Assembly: GCA_028868825.1 (NCBI GenBank)
Contig: JAGWTU010000004.1
Span: 102,020 to 166,019, forward strand
Origin: Burkholderiales bacterium
GTDB taxonomy: Bacteria; Pseudomonadota; Gammaproteobacteria; Burkholderiales; Burkholderiaceae_C
Length of the DNA: 64,000 nucleotides
Reading direction: 5' to 3'
The translations under genes and the position numbers were made by a program. Numbering within the stretch: position 1 is the stretch's first letter; every line of letters begins with the position of its first letter. The notes under the pieces were generated by a model. The model had not been told where the DNA came from, did not search any database, and saw only the letters and a program-made list of their open reading frames with translations. Below, piece after piece: positions 21,049 through 29,462 of this stretch.

Positions 21049-21876
21049 ATGCCGCGGCAGACCATCCCCCGTTACGCCGCCCGGGCGCCGCTGCCGGTGC
21101 CGGCCGACGTGCGGCTGATGAACGCGGTGGCGAGCACGGTCTATCTCGTCGCCGGCGTCGGCGCCGTGGTCGCCGGCGTGCTGTGGCTGATGCGCTCGCC
21201 GCTGTTCCCGATCCGCGCCATCGTGCTCGACGGCGAGATGCAGCGCAACAGCGTGCCGACGATACGCGCCAACGCGGCGCCGCTGCTGGCCGGCAATTTC
21301 TTCAGCGTCGACCTCGGCAAGAGCCGCCACGCCTTCGAGACCGTGCCCTGGGTGCGGCGCGCCGTCGTGCGGCGCGTCTGGCCCGACCGCTTGCGCGTCA
21401 ACCTCGAGGAGCAGCACCCGGCCGCGCTGTGGGAGGGCGCGGCCGACGCCGACGACGGCGACAAGCTCGTCAACGAGCAGGGCGAGGTGTTCGAGGCCAA
21501 TCTCGGCGAGGTCGAGGGCGACGGCCTGCCGACGCTCACCGGCCCCGAGGGCAGCGCCGCGCGCATGCTGGCGCTGTACCGCCGCCTGCAGCCGGTGCTG
21601 GCGCGTGCCGAGATGACGATCGCCCGCCTGACGCTCAGCGGCCGCGGATCGTGGCTGGCCGAGCTCGACAGCGGCGCCGAGGTCGAGATCGGCCGCGGCA
21701 GCGACGACGAACTGATCGAGCGCAGCGCGCGCTTCGTGCGCACGCTGACCCAGGTCACCGAGCGCTACCACGCGCCGCTGGAATACGCCGACCTGCGCCA
21801 CCCGGGCGGCTATGCCGTGCGGCTGCGCGGCGTCGCCACCACACCCGCGGTCCCGGCCGCGGCCAGGATGCATTAG
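21049..21876 (+). CDS. ftsQ: Cell division protein FtsQ
   Basis: FtsQ is a bitopic divisome scaffold that binds FtsL and FtsB. The 275 residues have a cytoplasmic N-terminus, one membrane helix (about 27-46, VYLVAGVGAVVAGVLWLM) and a periplasmic POTRA domain (LFPIRAIVLDGEMQRNSVPTIRANAAPLL), followed by the FtsQ beta domain (VPWVRRAVVRRVWPDRLRVNLEEQHPAALW). The stop lies nine bases before ftsA. Confidence 0.95.
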   Translation: MPRQTIPRYAARAPLPVPADVRLMNAVASTVYLVAGVGAVVAGVLWLMRSPLFPIRAIVLDGEMQRNSVPTIRANAAPLLAGNFFSVDLGKSRHAFETVPWVRRAVVRRVWPDRLRVNLEEQHPAALWEGAADADDGDKLVNEQGEVFEANLGEVEGDGLPTLTGPEGSAARMLALYRRLQPVLARAEMTIARLTLSGRGSWLAELDSGAEVEIGRGSDDELIERSARFVRTLTQVTERYHAPLEYADLRHPGGYAVRLRGVATTPAVPAAARMH

Positions 21877-21885
21877 GAGAGCCGG

Positions 21886-23118
21886 ATGGCCAAGGAATTC
21901 AAGGACATGGTCTTCGCGCTGGACATCGGCACCGCCAAGGTGATGGTGGTCGCGGCCGAAGTCCTGCCCGACGGCACGTTGCGCGTGGCCGGGCTCGGCG
22001 TCGCGCCGACGCATGGCCTCAAGCGCGGCGTCGTCGTCAACATCGACGCCACCGTGCAGAGCATCCAGCAGGCGCTCAAGGAGGCCGAGATGATGGCCGC
22101 CTGCAAGATCGACCGCGTCTACACCGGCATCACCGGCAGCCATATCCGCGGCCAGAACAGCACCGGCATGGTCATCGTGCGCGACAACCGCGAGGTCACG
22201 CCGGTCGATGTCGCGCGCGTCGTCGAGACCGCCAAGGCGATCAACATCCCGAACGACCAGCGGCTGCTGCTCGTCGAGCCGCAGGAGTTCGTCATCGACG
22301 GCCACGAGGTCAAGGAGCCGATCGGCATGAGCGGCAGCCGGCTCGAGGTCAAGGTGCACATCGTCACCGGCGCGCAGAGCGCGGCCGAGAACATCCTCAA
22401 ATGCGTGCGCCGCTGCGGCCTCGAGGTCGAGCGTCTCGTGCTCAACCCCAGCGCCAGCGCCGCGGCCGTGCTCACGCCCGACGAGAAGAGCCTGGGCGTG
22501 GCCGTCGTCGACATCGGCGCCGGCACGACCGACGTGCAGATCTACACCGACGGCAGCGTGCGCCACACGGCCGTGATCCCGATCGCCGGCGACCTCATCA
22601 CGAGCGACATCGCGATGGCGCTGCGCACGCCGACGAAGGACGCCGAGGAGATCAAGGTCGAATACGGCGTCGCCAAGCAGCTGCTCGCCGACCCGTCCGA
22701 CCAGGTCGAGGTGCCGGGCCTCGGCGACCGCGCGCCGCGCATGCTCAGCCGCCAGGCGCTGGCCGGCGTGATCGAGCCGCGCGTCGAGGAGATCTTCTCG
22801 CTCGTCCAGCAGGTCATCCGCGAGAGCGGCTACGAGGAACTGCTGTCCAGCGGCATGGTGATCACCGGCGGCAGCTCGGTGATGCCGGGCATGGTCGAGC
22901 TCGGCGAGGACATCTTCCTCAAGCCGGTGCGCAAGGGCCTGCCGCTGTATGGCGCGGCGCTCTCGGACATGGTCGCGAATCCGCGCTCGGCGACGGTGAT
23001 GGGGCTGCTCGAGGAGGCGCGGATGGCGCGCTCGCGCGGCTACAAGGCGGCGGCACAGGCCGGCTCGGTGAAGAACCTGGTCGGCCGCGCCAAGGACTGG
23101 TTTCTCGGGAATTTCTAG
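21886..23118 (+). CDS. ftsA: Cell division protein FtsA
   Basis: FtsA is the actin-like protein that tethers FtsZ filaments to the membrane and recruits later divisome parts. The 410 residues show the actin-family phosphate-binding blocks (VFALDIGTAKVMVVAAE, AVVDIGAGTTDVQIYTDG, MVITGGSSVMPGMVEL). The C-terminal amphipathic helix (VKNLVGRAKDWFLGNF) is the membrane anchor. A Shine-Dalgarno-like GGAGA lies upstream of the ATG. Confidence 0.97.
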   Translation: MAKEFKDMVFALDIGTAKVMVVAAEVLPDGTLRVAGLGVAPTHGLKRGVVVNIDATVQSIQQALKEAEMMAACKIDRVYTGITGSHIRGQNSTGMVIVRDNREVTPVDVARVVETAKAINIPNDQRLLLVEPQEFVIDGHEVKEPIGMSGSRLEVKVHIVTGAQSAAENILKCVRRCGLEVERLVLNPSASAAAVLTPDEKSLGVAVVDIGAGTTDVQIYTDGSVRHTAVIPIAGDLITSDIAMALRTPTKDAEEIKVEYGVAKQLLADPSDQVEVPGLGDRAPRMLSRQALAGVIEPRVEEIFSLVQQVIRESGYEELLSSGMVITGGSSVMPGMVELGEDIFLKPVRKGLPLYGAALSDMVANPRSATVMGLLEEARMARSRGYKAAAQAGSVKNLVGRAKDWFLGNF

Positions 23119-23189
23119 GAGGGGCTCATGACGATAGAAGCCCCGCATTTCTCAACCACGGCAACTGCAACTTTCATCAGGAGGCTCAC

Positions 23190-24410
23190 ATGCCCATAGA
23201 AATCATCGACGAATTCGACGAAGGCACCCAGATCAAGGTGATCGGCGTCGGCGGCGGCGGCGGCAACGCGGTCGAGCACATGATCGGCCAGGGTGTCCAG
23301 GGCGTCGAGTTCATCTGCGCCAACACCGATGCGCAGGCCCTGCACCGCAGCAGCGCGGGCATGCTGGTCCAGCTCGGCAAGACCGGGCTGGGCGCCGGCA
23401 GCAAGCCCGAGATGGGTCGCATGGCGGCCGAGGACGCGGTCGAGAACATCAAGCAGGCCATCGCCGGCGCGCACATGCTGTTCATCACCGCCGGCATGGG
23501 CGGCGGCACCGGCACCGGCGCGGCGCCGGTGATCGCGCGCGTGGCCAAGGAGATGGGCATCCTGACCGTCGGCGTCGTCACGAAGCCGTTCGAATTCGAG
23601 GGGCGCAAGCGCGGCCGCCAGGCCGAGGACGGCGTCTCCGAACTCGAGGCGAACGTCGACAGCCTGATCGTCGTGCTCAACGAGAAGCTGCTCGAGGTGA
23701 TGGGCGACGACGTGACGCAGGAGCAGGCCTTCGCGCATGCGAACGACGTGCTCAAGAACGCCGTCGGCGGCATCAGCGACATCATCCACATCCCCGGCCT
23801 CGTCAACGTCGACTTCGAGGACGTGAAGACGGTGATGAGCGAGCCCGGCAAGGCGATGATGGGCACGGCGGTGGCCGGCGGCCCGGACCGCGCGACCAAG
23901 GCCGCCGACATGGCGGTGGCCTGCCCGCTGCTCGAGGGCATCGACCTGTCGGGCGCGCGCGGCGTGCTGGTGCTGATCGCGGCGAGCAAGCAGACCTTCA
24001 AGCTCGCCGAGAGCCGCAACGCGATGAACACGATCCGTCGCTATGCGGCCGAGGAAGCGCATGTGATCTACGGCACCGCCTACGACGAGACGCTGGGCGA
24101 CCAGTTGCGCGTGACGGTCATCGCCACCGGGCTGAGCAGCGCGCGCAAGGCCGCGGCGCAGCCGCCGCTGTCGGTCGTGCAGCAGCCGCAGCTGCGCACC
24201 GGCACCGACAACCTGCCGATCCTCAACCAGGTCGCACCGCAGCCGACGCAGGTCAACCAGGCGCCGGCGCAGCACAGCTACGAAGGCCTGCAGGTCCCCA
24301 GCGTCTGGCGCAGCGGCCGCACGCAGGCGGCGGCGAAGGTCGACGCGCTGGTCAGCAACGGCATGGACGAGATCGAGATTCCGGCGTTCCTGAGGAAACA
24401 AGCCGACTGA
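23190..24410 (+). CDS. ftsZ: Cell division GTPase FtsZ
   Basis: FtsZ is the tubulin homologue forming the Z ring. The 406 residues have VIGVGGGGGNAVEHMI near the start, the tubulin signature GGGTGTG at 104-110, and NVDFEDVKTVM as synergy-loop region. A variable linker leads to the C-terminal peptide EIPAFLRKQAD that binds FtsA and other partners. A strong Shine-Dalgarno (AGGAGG) precedes the ATG. It ends the dcw cluster; unlike in E. coli, lpxC does not follow directly. Confidence 0.98.
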   Translation: MPIEIIDEFDEGTQIKVIGVGGGGGNAVEHMIGQGVQGVEFICANTDAQALHRSSAGMLVQLGKTGLGAGSKPEMGRMAAEDAVENIKQAIAGAHMLFITAGMGGGTGTGAAPVIARVAKEMGILTVGVVTKPFEFEGRKRGRQAEDGVSELEANVDSLIVVLNEKLLEVMGDDVTQEQAFAHANDVLKNAVGGISDIIHIPGLVNVDFEDVKTVMSEPGKAMMGTAVAGGPDRATKAADMAVACPLLEGIDLSGARGVLVLIAASKQTFKLAESRNAMNTIRRYAAEEAHVIYGTAYDETLGDQLRVTVIATGLSSARKAAAQPPLSVVQQPQLRTGTDNLPILNQVAPQPTQVNQAPAQHSYEGLQVPSVWRSGRTQAAAKVDALVSNGMDEIEIPAFLRKQAD

Positions 24411-24431
24411 GACCGGACCGAGCGAGTGAGG

Positions 24432-24460
24432 CCATCGGCGCATAGACTGTGCGCCGATGG
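24432..24460 (+). promoter_or_regulatory. 11-bp perfect hairpin spanning the N-acetyltransferase start codon
   Basis: CCATCGGCGCA (24432-24442) and TGCGCCGATGG (24450-24460) form a perfect 11-bp stem with a 7-nt loop. The start codon of the next gene (24457-24459) lies in the 3' arm. There is no T-run, so it is not a typical intrinsic terminator. It may stabilise the 3' end of the ftsZ message or block translation of read-through transcripts. Function is inferred. Confidence 0.55.
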
Positions 24461-25281
24461 ATCTTCCCGACCTCGCCACTTACCAGGCCCGCATCGGCGT
24501 GGCCGGCGCGCTGCCGCCGACGCGCGCGACGCTCGACCGCCTCATCCTCGGCCATGCGCGAGCGCTCGCCTTCGGCAATATCGAGGCGCTGGCCGGCGGC
24601 GTGCCCGCGCTCGACCTCGCGTCGCTGCAGGCCAAGCTGCTGCGCGACCATCGCGGCGGCTATTGCTACGAGCAGAACGGCCTCTTCATGGCCTGCCTGC
24701 GCGCGCTCGGCTTCAGCGTCACGCCGCTGGAGGCGCGTGTGCGGCTCGGCATCCCGGCCGAGGTCGCGACGCCGCGCACGCACATGGCGCTGCGCGTGGC
24801 GATAGCCGGCCAGGACTGGCTCGCCGATGTCGGCTTCGGTGGCACGGCGCCGCTGGCGGCGCTGGCCCTCGCAAGCCGCGATGCGCAGGAGGTGCCGCTG
24901 GGCCGCTACCGCTTCGTCGACGCCGACGACGGCCTGCTGCTCCAGGCCGCTTGGCCCGAAGGTTGGGTCGACGCCTATTGCATCGCGCCCGGCCAGCCGC
25001 GGACCATCGATTTCGAGCTGGGCAACTGGTGGGTCGCGACCCAGCCGAAGGCTTTCCTGAAGACCAACCTGCAGCTCGGCCGCGCGCTGCCCGAGGGTCG
25101 GCTGACGCTGCACAACCGCAACCTCACGCTGCGGCGTTCGCCCGAGCAGCCGCCGCAAACGCGGGTGCTGGAAACGCGCACCGAAATCGCGGCCGTCATC
25201 GCCGATCGCTTCGGCATTCAGATCCGTCCGCACGAACTCGACGCGGTCATGACCGTCGTCGAACGCCAGTCGCCGCGCTGA
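24457..25281 (+). CDS. Arylamine N-acetyltransferase
   Basis: The enzyme transfers acetyl groups from acetyl-CoA to arylamines, hydrazines or related compounds. The 274 residues contain the full cysteine-protease-like triad: Cys70 in RGGYCYEQN, His109 in RTHMALRV and Asp124 in WLADVGFGG, at positions almost identical to characterised bacterial enzymes. It is the first gene of a xenobiotic-handling block (with two glutathione transferases) downstream of ftsZ. The ATG lies within a strong hairpin and no clear Shine-Dalgarno is visible. Confidence 0.95.
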   Translation: MDLPDLATYQARIGVAGALPPTRATLDRLILGHARALAFGNIEALAGGVPALDLASLQAKLLRDHRGGYCYEQNGLFMACLRALGFSVTPLEARVRLGIPAEVATPRTHMALRVAIAGQDWLADVGFGGTAPLAALALASRDAQEVPLGRYRFVDADDGLLLQAAWPEGWVDAYCIAPGQPRTIDFELGNWWVATQPKAFLKTNLQLGRALPEGRLTLHNRNLTLRRSPEQPPQTRVLETRTEIAAVIADRFGIQIRPHELDAVMTVVERQSPR

Positions 25282-25315
25282 CAGCGCCCCATTACCCAGA
25301 CCCCCGGGAGTCCCC

Positions 25316-26167
25316 ATGACCGAACCCTATGTCCCGCCGCCCGTCTGGACCTGGACGCCCGGCAACGGCGGCCGATTCGCGAACATCAACCGCCCCGTCG
25401 CCGGCGCGACGCACGAAAAAATCCTGCCGGTGGGCCGCCATCCGCTGCAGCTGTATTCGCTGGGCACGCCCAATGGCGTCAAGGTGACGGTGATGCTCGA
25501 GGAACTGCTCGCGCTCGGCCATGCCGGCGCCGAATACGACGCCTGGATGATCCGCATCAGCGAAGGCGATCAGTTCGGCAGCGGCTTCGTCGCCATCAAT
25601 CCGAATTCGAAGATCCCGGCGCTGCTCGACCGCAGCGCGCCCGAGCCGATCCGCGTCTTCGAATCGGGCGCGATCCTGATGTACCTGGCCGAGAAATTCG
25701 GCGCGCTGCTGCCCACCGCGCCGGCGGCGCGCGCCGAATGCCTGTCGTGGCTGTTCTGGCAGATGGGCAGCGCGCCATTTCTGGGCGGCGGGTTCGGCCA
25801 TTTCTATGCCTACGCGCCGACGAAGATCGAATACGCGATCGACCGCTACGCGATGGAAGTCAAGCGCCAGCTCGACGTGCTCGACCGGCGCCTGGCCGAC
25901 TCGCCCTATCTGGCCGGCGACGACTACACGATTGCCGACATCGCCGTCTGGCCCTGGTACGGCGCGCTCGCCAAGGGCCTGCTCTACGGTGCCGGCGAAT
26001 TCCTGCAGGTGCAGGACTACCGGCACGTGCAGCGCTGGACCGACGCCATCGCGCTGCGGCCGGCGGTGCAGCGCGGCCGGCGCGTGAACCGCGATTGGGG
26101 CGCGCCCGAAAGCCAGCTCCCCGAACGCCACGACGCGGCCGATTTCGACCGCCCGACCGTTGCCTGA
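25316..26167 (+). CDS. yghU: Glutathione S-transferase, YghU-like
   Basis: This 283-residue protein resembles E. coli YghU, a GST-fold protein with disulfide-bond reductase activity. The N-terminal extension (YVPPPVWTWTPGNGGRFANINRPVAGATHE) is typical of the YghU/YfcG group. The thioredoxin-like domain follows (LQLYSLGTPNGVKVTVMLEEL, with NPNSKIPALLD and FESGAILMYLAEKFG), then the all-helical domain (YTIADIAVWPWYG). It probably acts on glutathione-linked or small organic peroxide substrates. Confidence 0.92.
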   Translation: MTEPYVPPPVWTWTPGNGGRFANINRPVAGATHEKILPVGRHPLQLYSLGTPNGVKVTVMLEELLALGHAGAEYDAWMIRISEGDQFGSGFVAINPNSKIPALLDRSAPEPIRVFESGAILMYLAEKFGALLPTAPAARAECLSWLFWQMGSAPFLGGGFGHFYAYAPTKIEYAIDRYAMEVKRQLDVLDRRLADSPYLAGDDYTIADIAVWPWYGALAKGLLYGAGEFLQVQDYRHVQRWTDAIALRPAVQRGRRVNRDWGAPESQLPERHDAADFDRPTVA

Positions 26168-26180
26168 ACGAGGGTCCACG

Positions 26181-26813
26181 ATGATCACGCTCTACGACTG
26201 CGCCACCGCGCCGAGTCCGCGCCGCGCGCGCATCCTGCTCGCCGAAAAGGGCGTCGCCCACGAAGCCGTCCAGGTCGACCTGCGCAGCGGCGAACAGATG
26301 GGTGCCGCCTACCGCGCGATCAATCCGCTGTGCACGGTGCCGGCGCTGCGCACCGAGGAGGGCGTGGTGCTCGGCGACAACGCCGCCATCGCCGCCTACC
26401 TCGAGGCGCGTTACCCCGAACCGCCGCTGCACGGCGTGACGCCGCTCGAGCGCGCTGCGGTCGCGAGCTGGCAATGGCGCGCCGAGTTCGAGGGCCTGCT
26501 CGCCGTCGCCGAGGCGCTGCGCAACAGCTCGCCGGCGATGGCCAGCCGCGCCCTGCCCGGGCCCGACGACTACGCGCAGATCCCCGAACTCGCGGCGCGC
26601 GGCGTGGCGCGCGCGCGGCGATTCCTCGCGACGCTGAACGAGCGCCTCGCCGACCATGAATACCTGGCCGGCGAGCGCTTCAGCGTCGCCGACATCACCG
26701 CCGTCGTCGCCGTCGACTTCGCGCGCATCGTCAAGCTCAGGCCCGGCGACGAACACCCGCATCTGCTGCGCTGGCGCGCGGCGCTGGCGCAGCGGCCCTC
26801 GATGGCGCTGTAG
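26181..26813 (+). CDS. Glutathione S-transferase family protein
   Basis: This 210-residue protein has the GST N-terminal thioredoxin-like fold (MITLYDCATAPSPRRARILLAEKGV), the cis-Pro loop NPLCTVPAL, the glutathione gamma-Glu contact region VVLGDNAAIAAYLEARYP, and the helical C-terminal domain (FSVADITAVVAVDFA). The substrate is unknown. It follows the yghU-like gene by 13 bp and is probably co-transcribed. The ATG at 26181 fits the family start better than an upstream in-frame start. Confidence 0.9.
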   Translation: MITLYDCATAPSPRRARILLAEKGVAHEAVQVDLRSGEQMGAAYRAINPLCTVPALRTEEGVVLGDNAAIAAYLEARYPEPPLHGVTPLERAAVASWQWRAEFEGLLAVAEALRNSSPAMASRALPGPDDYAQIPELAARGVARARRFLATLNERLADHEYLAGERFSVADITAVVAVDFARIVKLRPGDEHPHLLRWRAALAQRPSMAL

Positions 26814-26831
26814 CGCGCGCGACGCGCGGGG

Positions 26832-26850
26832 GCATTGTGTTGAACAATGC
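26832..26850. promoter_or_regulatory. Inverted repeat upstream of the ABC importer operon
   Basis: GCATTGT, GTTGA, ACAATGC is a perfect 7-bp inverted repeat lying between the glutathione transferase stop and the ABC substrate-binding gene, 21 bp before its ATG. It looks like a dimeric repressor operator. The regulator is not in the window as far as can be judged. Confidence 0.5.
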
Positions 26851-26871
26851 GCGCTCGCCCCAGGAGACCGC

Positions 26872-27864
26872 ATGCCCAGCCGCCGACCGCCACGCCTCGC
26901 ATTGACGCTCGCGCTGACCCTCGCCGCAGGCGCTGCGGCCGCAGCCGAGCAGCCCTTCGTCTTCCTCACCAACTGGTACGCCGAGGCCGAGCATGGCGGC
27001 TTCTACCAGGCGCAGGCCGAGGGCCTGTACAAGCAGGCCGGCCTGGCCGTCACGCTGCGCATGGGCGGCCCGCAGGTCAACGGCCTGCAGCTGCTCGCCG
27101 CCGGACAGGTCGACTGCTTCATGGGCTACGACGTGCAGACGATGAAGGCGCACGAGGCCGGCGTCGCCGCGGTGACGGTGGCGGCGGCGTTCCAGAAGGA
27201 CCCGCAGGTGATGATCGGCCACCCCGAGACCTTCCGCCGCCTCGAGGACCTGAAGGGCAAGACGATCCTCATCTCGTCGGACACGCACACGAATTTCTGG
27301 CCCTGGCTGCGCGAGCGCTACGGCCTGTCGGACAGCCAGACGCGGCCGTACACCTTCAACATCCAGCCCTTCATTGCCGACCGCAACATCGTCCAGCAGG
27401 GCTACCTCTCGAGCGAGCCCTACGCGATCGAGAAGATGGCGCATTTCAAGCCCACCGCGCTGCTGCTGTCCGACGCCGGCTGGCCGCCGTACACGACGAC
27501 CATCGTCTGCATGGCCGATACGCTGAAGAAGAAGCCCGCGGCCGTCGCCGCCTTCGTCCGCGCCAGCATGCACGGCTGGAAGGATTATCTCGAGGGCGAC
27601 CCGAGCGCGGCCAACGCGATGATCCGCAAGGACAACCCGGCCATGGGCGACGACGAGCTGCGCAACGGCATCCGGCTGCTCAAGGAGACCGGCATCGTGC
27701 TCGGTGGCGACGCGGCGAAATACGGCATCGGCATCGTCACCGATGCGCGCATGAAGGCGACCTACGAGATGATGGTGCGCATGAAGCTGCTCGACCCGGC
27801 CAAGGTCAAGCTCGCCGACACCTACACGACGCGCTTCGTCGAGCACCTGAAGGTGATGCCCTGA
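26872..27864 (+). CDS. ABC transporter substrate-binding protein (NMT1/ThiY-like)
   Basis: This is the periplasmic binding component of a three-gene importer. The 330 residues begin with a signal peptide (about 1-23), followed by FVFLTNWYAEAEHGGFYQAQAEGLYKQAGL, the opening typical of NMT1/THI5-like binding proteins for pyrimidine precursors, flavins or related nitrogen heterocycles. The ligand cannot be named. ATPase and permease genes follow immediately. Confidence 0.88.
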   Translation: MPSRRPPRLALTLALTLAAGAAAAAEQPFVFLTNWYAEAEHGGFYQAQAEGLYKQAGLAVTLRMGGPQVNGLQLLAAGQVDCFMGYDVQTMKAHEAGVAAVTVAAAFQKDPQVMIGHPETFRRLEDLKGKTILISSDTHTNFWPWLRERYGLSDSQTRPYTFNIQPFIADRNIVQQGYLSSEPYAIEKMAHFKPTALLLSDAGWPPYTTTIVCMADTLKKKPAAVAAFVRASMHGWKDYLEGDPSAANAMIRKDNPAMGDDELRNGIRLLKETGIVLGGDAAKYGIGIVTDARMKATYEMMVRMKLLDPAKVKLADTYTTRFVEHLKVMP

Positions 27865-27866
27865 GC

Positions 27867-28661
27867 GTGGGCGCGGGAGGGGTCTCGGCAGCGATCGCGC
27901 TCGAAGTCGCGGGCGCCGCCAAGACCTACCCCAGCGGTACGCAGGCGCTGCTGCCGGTCGACCTCGCGGTGCGCGAGGGCGAATTCGTCACCCTGCTCGG
28001 ACCCAGCGGCTGCGGCAAGAGCACGCTGCTGAAGATGGCCGCCGGGCTGCTCGCGCCGAGTGCCGGCGCGCTGCGCTTGTGGGGGCGGCCGGTGGACGAA
28101 TTCGCGGCCGGCGGCCGGCGCCTGGGCTTCGTGTTCCAGGAGGCGACGCTGATGCCCTGGGCGCGCGTGCGTGCCAATGTGCGGCTGCCGCTGGACCTCG
28201 CGCGCTTGCCGCGCGCCGAGGGCGACGCGCGCGCGCTGGCCGCGCTGCGCCGCGTCGGCCTCGAAGGCTTCGCCGAGGCGCGGCCGCGCGAACTCTCGGG
28301 CGGCATGCAGATGCGCGTGTCGATCGCGCGCAGCCTCGTCACCGAGCCGCAGCTGCTGCTGATGGACGAGCCCTTCGGCGCGCTCGACGAGATCACGCGC
28401 AACCGCCTCGACGCCGACCTGCTCGAACTGCGGCGCCAGCAGGACCTGACGGTGGTCTTCGTCACGCACTCGATCTCGGAGGCGGTGTTCCTGTCGGACC
28501 GCGTCGTCGTGATGGCGGCGCGGCCGGGGCGCATCGTCGACGAGGTGTCGATCGACGAGCCGCATCCACGCAGCGCCGACTTCCGCGTCGGCGTCGCCTT
28601 CGGCCATTACGCGAAGCGGCTGCAGGACAGCCTGCTGGCGGCCAGCGGCGAGCTCGCCTGA
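27867..28661 (+). CDS. ABC transporter ATP-binding protein (nitrate/sulfonate/taurine family)
   Basis: This 264-residue ATPase drives the importer. It contains Walker A (LLGPSGCGKSTLL), the Q-loop (FVFQEATLMPW), the signature LSGGMQMRVSIAR, Walker B (LLLMDEPFGALD) and the H-loop (FVTHSISEAVFLSDRV). The layout is that of TauB/SsuB/NrtD-type ATPases. No ATG is suitably placed; GTG at 27867, two bases after the binding-protein stop, is chosen. The end overlaps the permease start (TGATG). Confidence 0.92.
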   Translation: MGAGGVSAAIALEVAGAAKTYPSGTQALLPVDLAVREGEFVTLLGPSGCGKSTLLKMAAGLLAPSAGALRLWGRPVDEFAAGGRRLGFVFQEATLMPWARVRANVRLPLDLARLPRAEGDARALAALRRVGLEGFAEARPRELSGGMQMRVSIARSLVTEPQLLLMDEPFGALDEITRNRLDADLLELRRQQDLTVVFVTHSISEAVFLSDRVVVMAARPGRIVDEVSIDEPHPRSADFRVGVAFGHYAKRLQDSLLAASGELA

Positions 28662-29449
28662 TGGACGCGCAGGAGCGCCGGCGTCGATTGCTGTGGCCGG
28701 CGGCGCTCGCGCTCGTGCTGCTGGCGCTGTGGCAGGCGCTGGTCACGGCCTTCGACGTGCCCGAATTCCTCGTGCCGTCGCCGCTGCGCGTCGCGCGCTC
28801 GCTCGTCGACGACGCGCCGCTGCTGCTGGGCGCGCTGGCGACGACGCTGAAGATCACGCTGCTGGCGCTGGCCGCGTCCGTCGCGCTCGGCGTCGCGATC
28901 GCCTTCGCCTTCGTGCAGAGCCGCGCGCTCGAGGCGGCGCTGTTCCCCTATGCCGTGCTGCTGCAGGTGACGCCGATCGTCGCCATCGCGCCGCTCGTCA
29001 TCATCTGGGTCAAGGACCCGACGCTGTCGCTGGTGATCTGCGCGACGCTGGTGGCGCTGTTCCCGATCATCGCCAACACGACGCTGGGGCTGCGCAGCGT
29101 CCATCCGGCGCTGGCGAGCTATTTCAGGCTGCAGCGGGCGACGCGCTGGCAGACGCTGCTGCGTCTGCGCATCCCCTCGGCGCTGCCGTATTTCTTCGGC
29201 GGGCTGCGCATCAGCAGCGGGCTGGCGCTGATCGGCGCCGTCGTCGCCGAATTCGTCGCCGGCACCGGCGGCACCGGCACCGGGCTCGCGTACCAGATCC
29301 TGCAGGCCGGCTACCAGCTCAACATCCCGCGCATGTTCGCCGCGCTGGCGCTCATCACGGCGACCGGCGTGGCGCTGTTCGCGGCGACCTCGGCGCTGTC
29401 GCGCTGGGCGCTGGGCGACTGGCACGAGAGCGAGAATCACAGCGATTAA
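28661..29449 (+). CDS. ABC transporter permease (SsuC/TauC-like)
   Basis: This 262-residue inner-membrane protein has about six helices. The cytoplasmic EAA-like loop (YFRLQRATRWQTLLRLRIPSALPYFFGGLRI) contacts the ATPase. It belongs with the two preceding genes as a complete uptake system for a small organic substrate. Start and stop are set by the one-base overlap with the ATPase gene and the 13-bp gap to the SGNH hydrolase gene, which may belong to the same transcript. Confidence 0.92.
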   Translation: MDAQERRRRLLWPAALALVLLALWQALVTAFDVPEFLVPSPLRVARSLVDDAPLLLGALATTLKITLLALAASVALGVAIAFAFVQSRALEAALFPYAVLLQVTPIVAIAPLVIIWVKDPTLSLVICATLVALFPIIANTTLGLRSVHPALASYFRLQRATRWQTLLRLRIPSALPYFFGGLRISSGLALIGAVVAEFVAGTGGTGTGLAYQILQAGYQLNIPRMFAALALITATGVALFAATSALSRWALGDWHESENHSD

Positions 29450-29462
29450 GGAGACAGACCCC

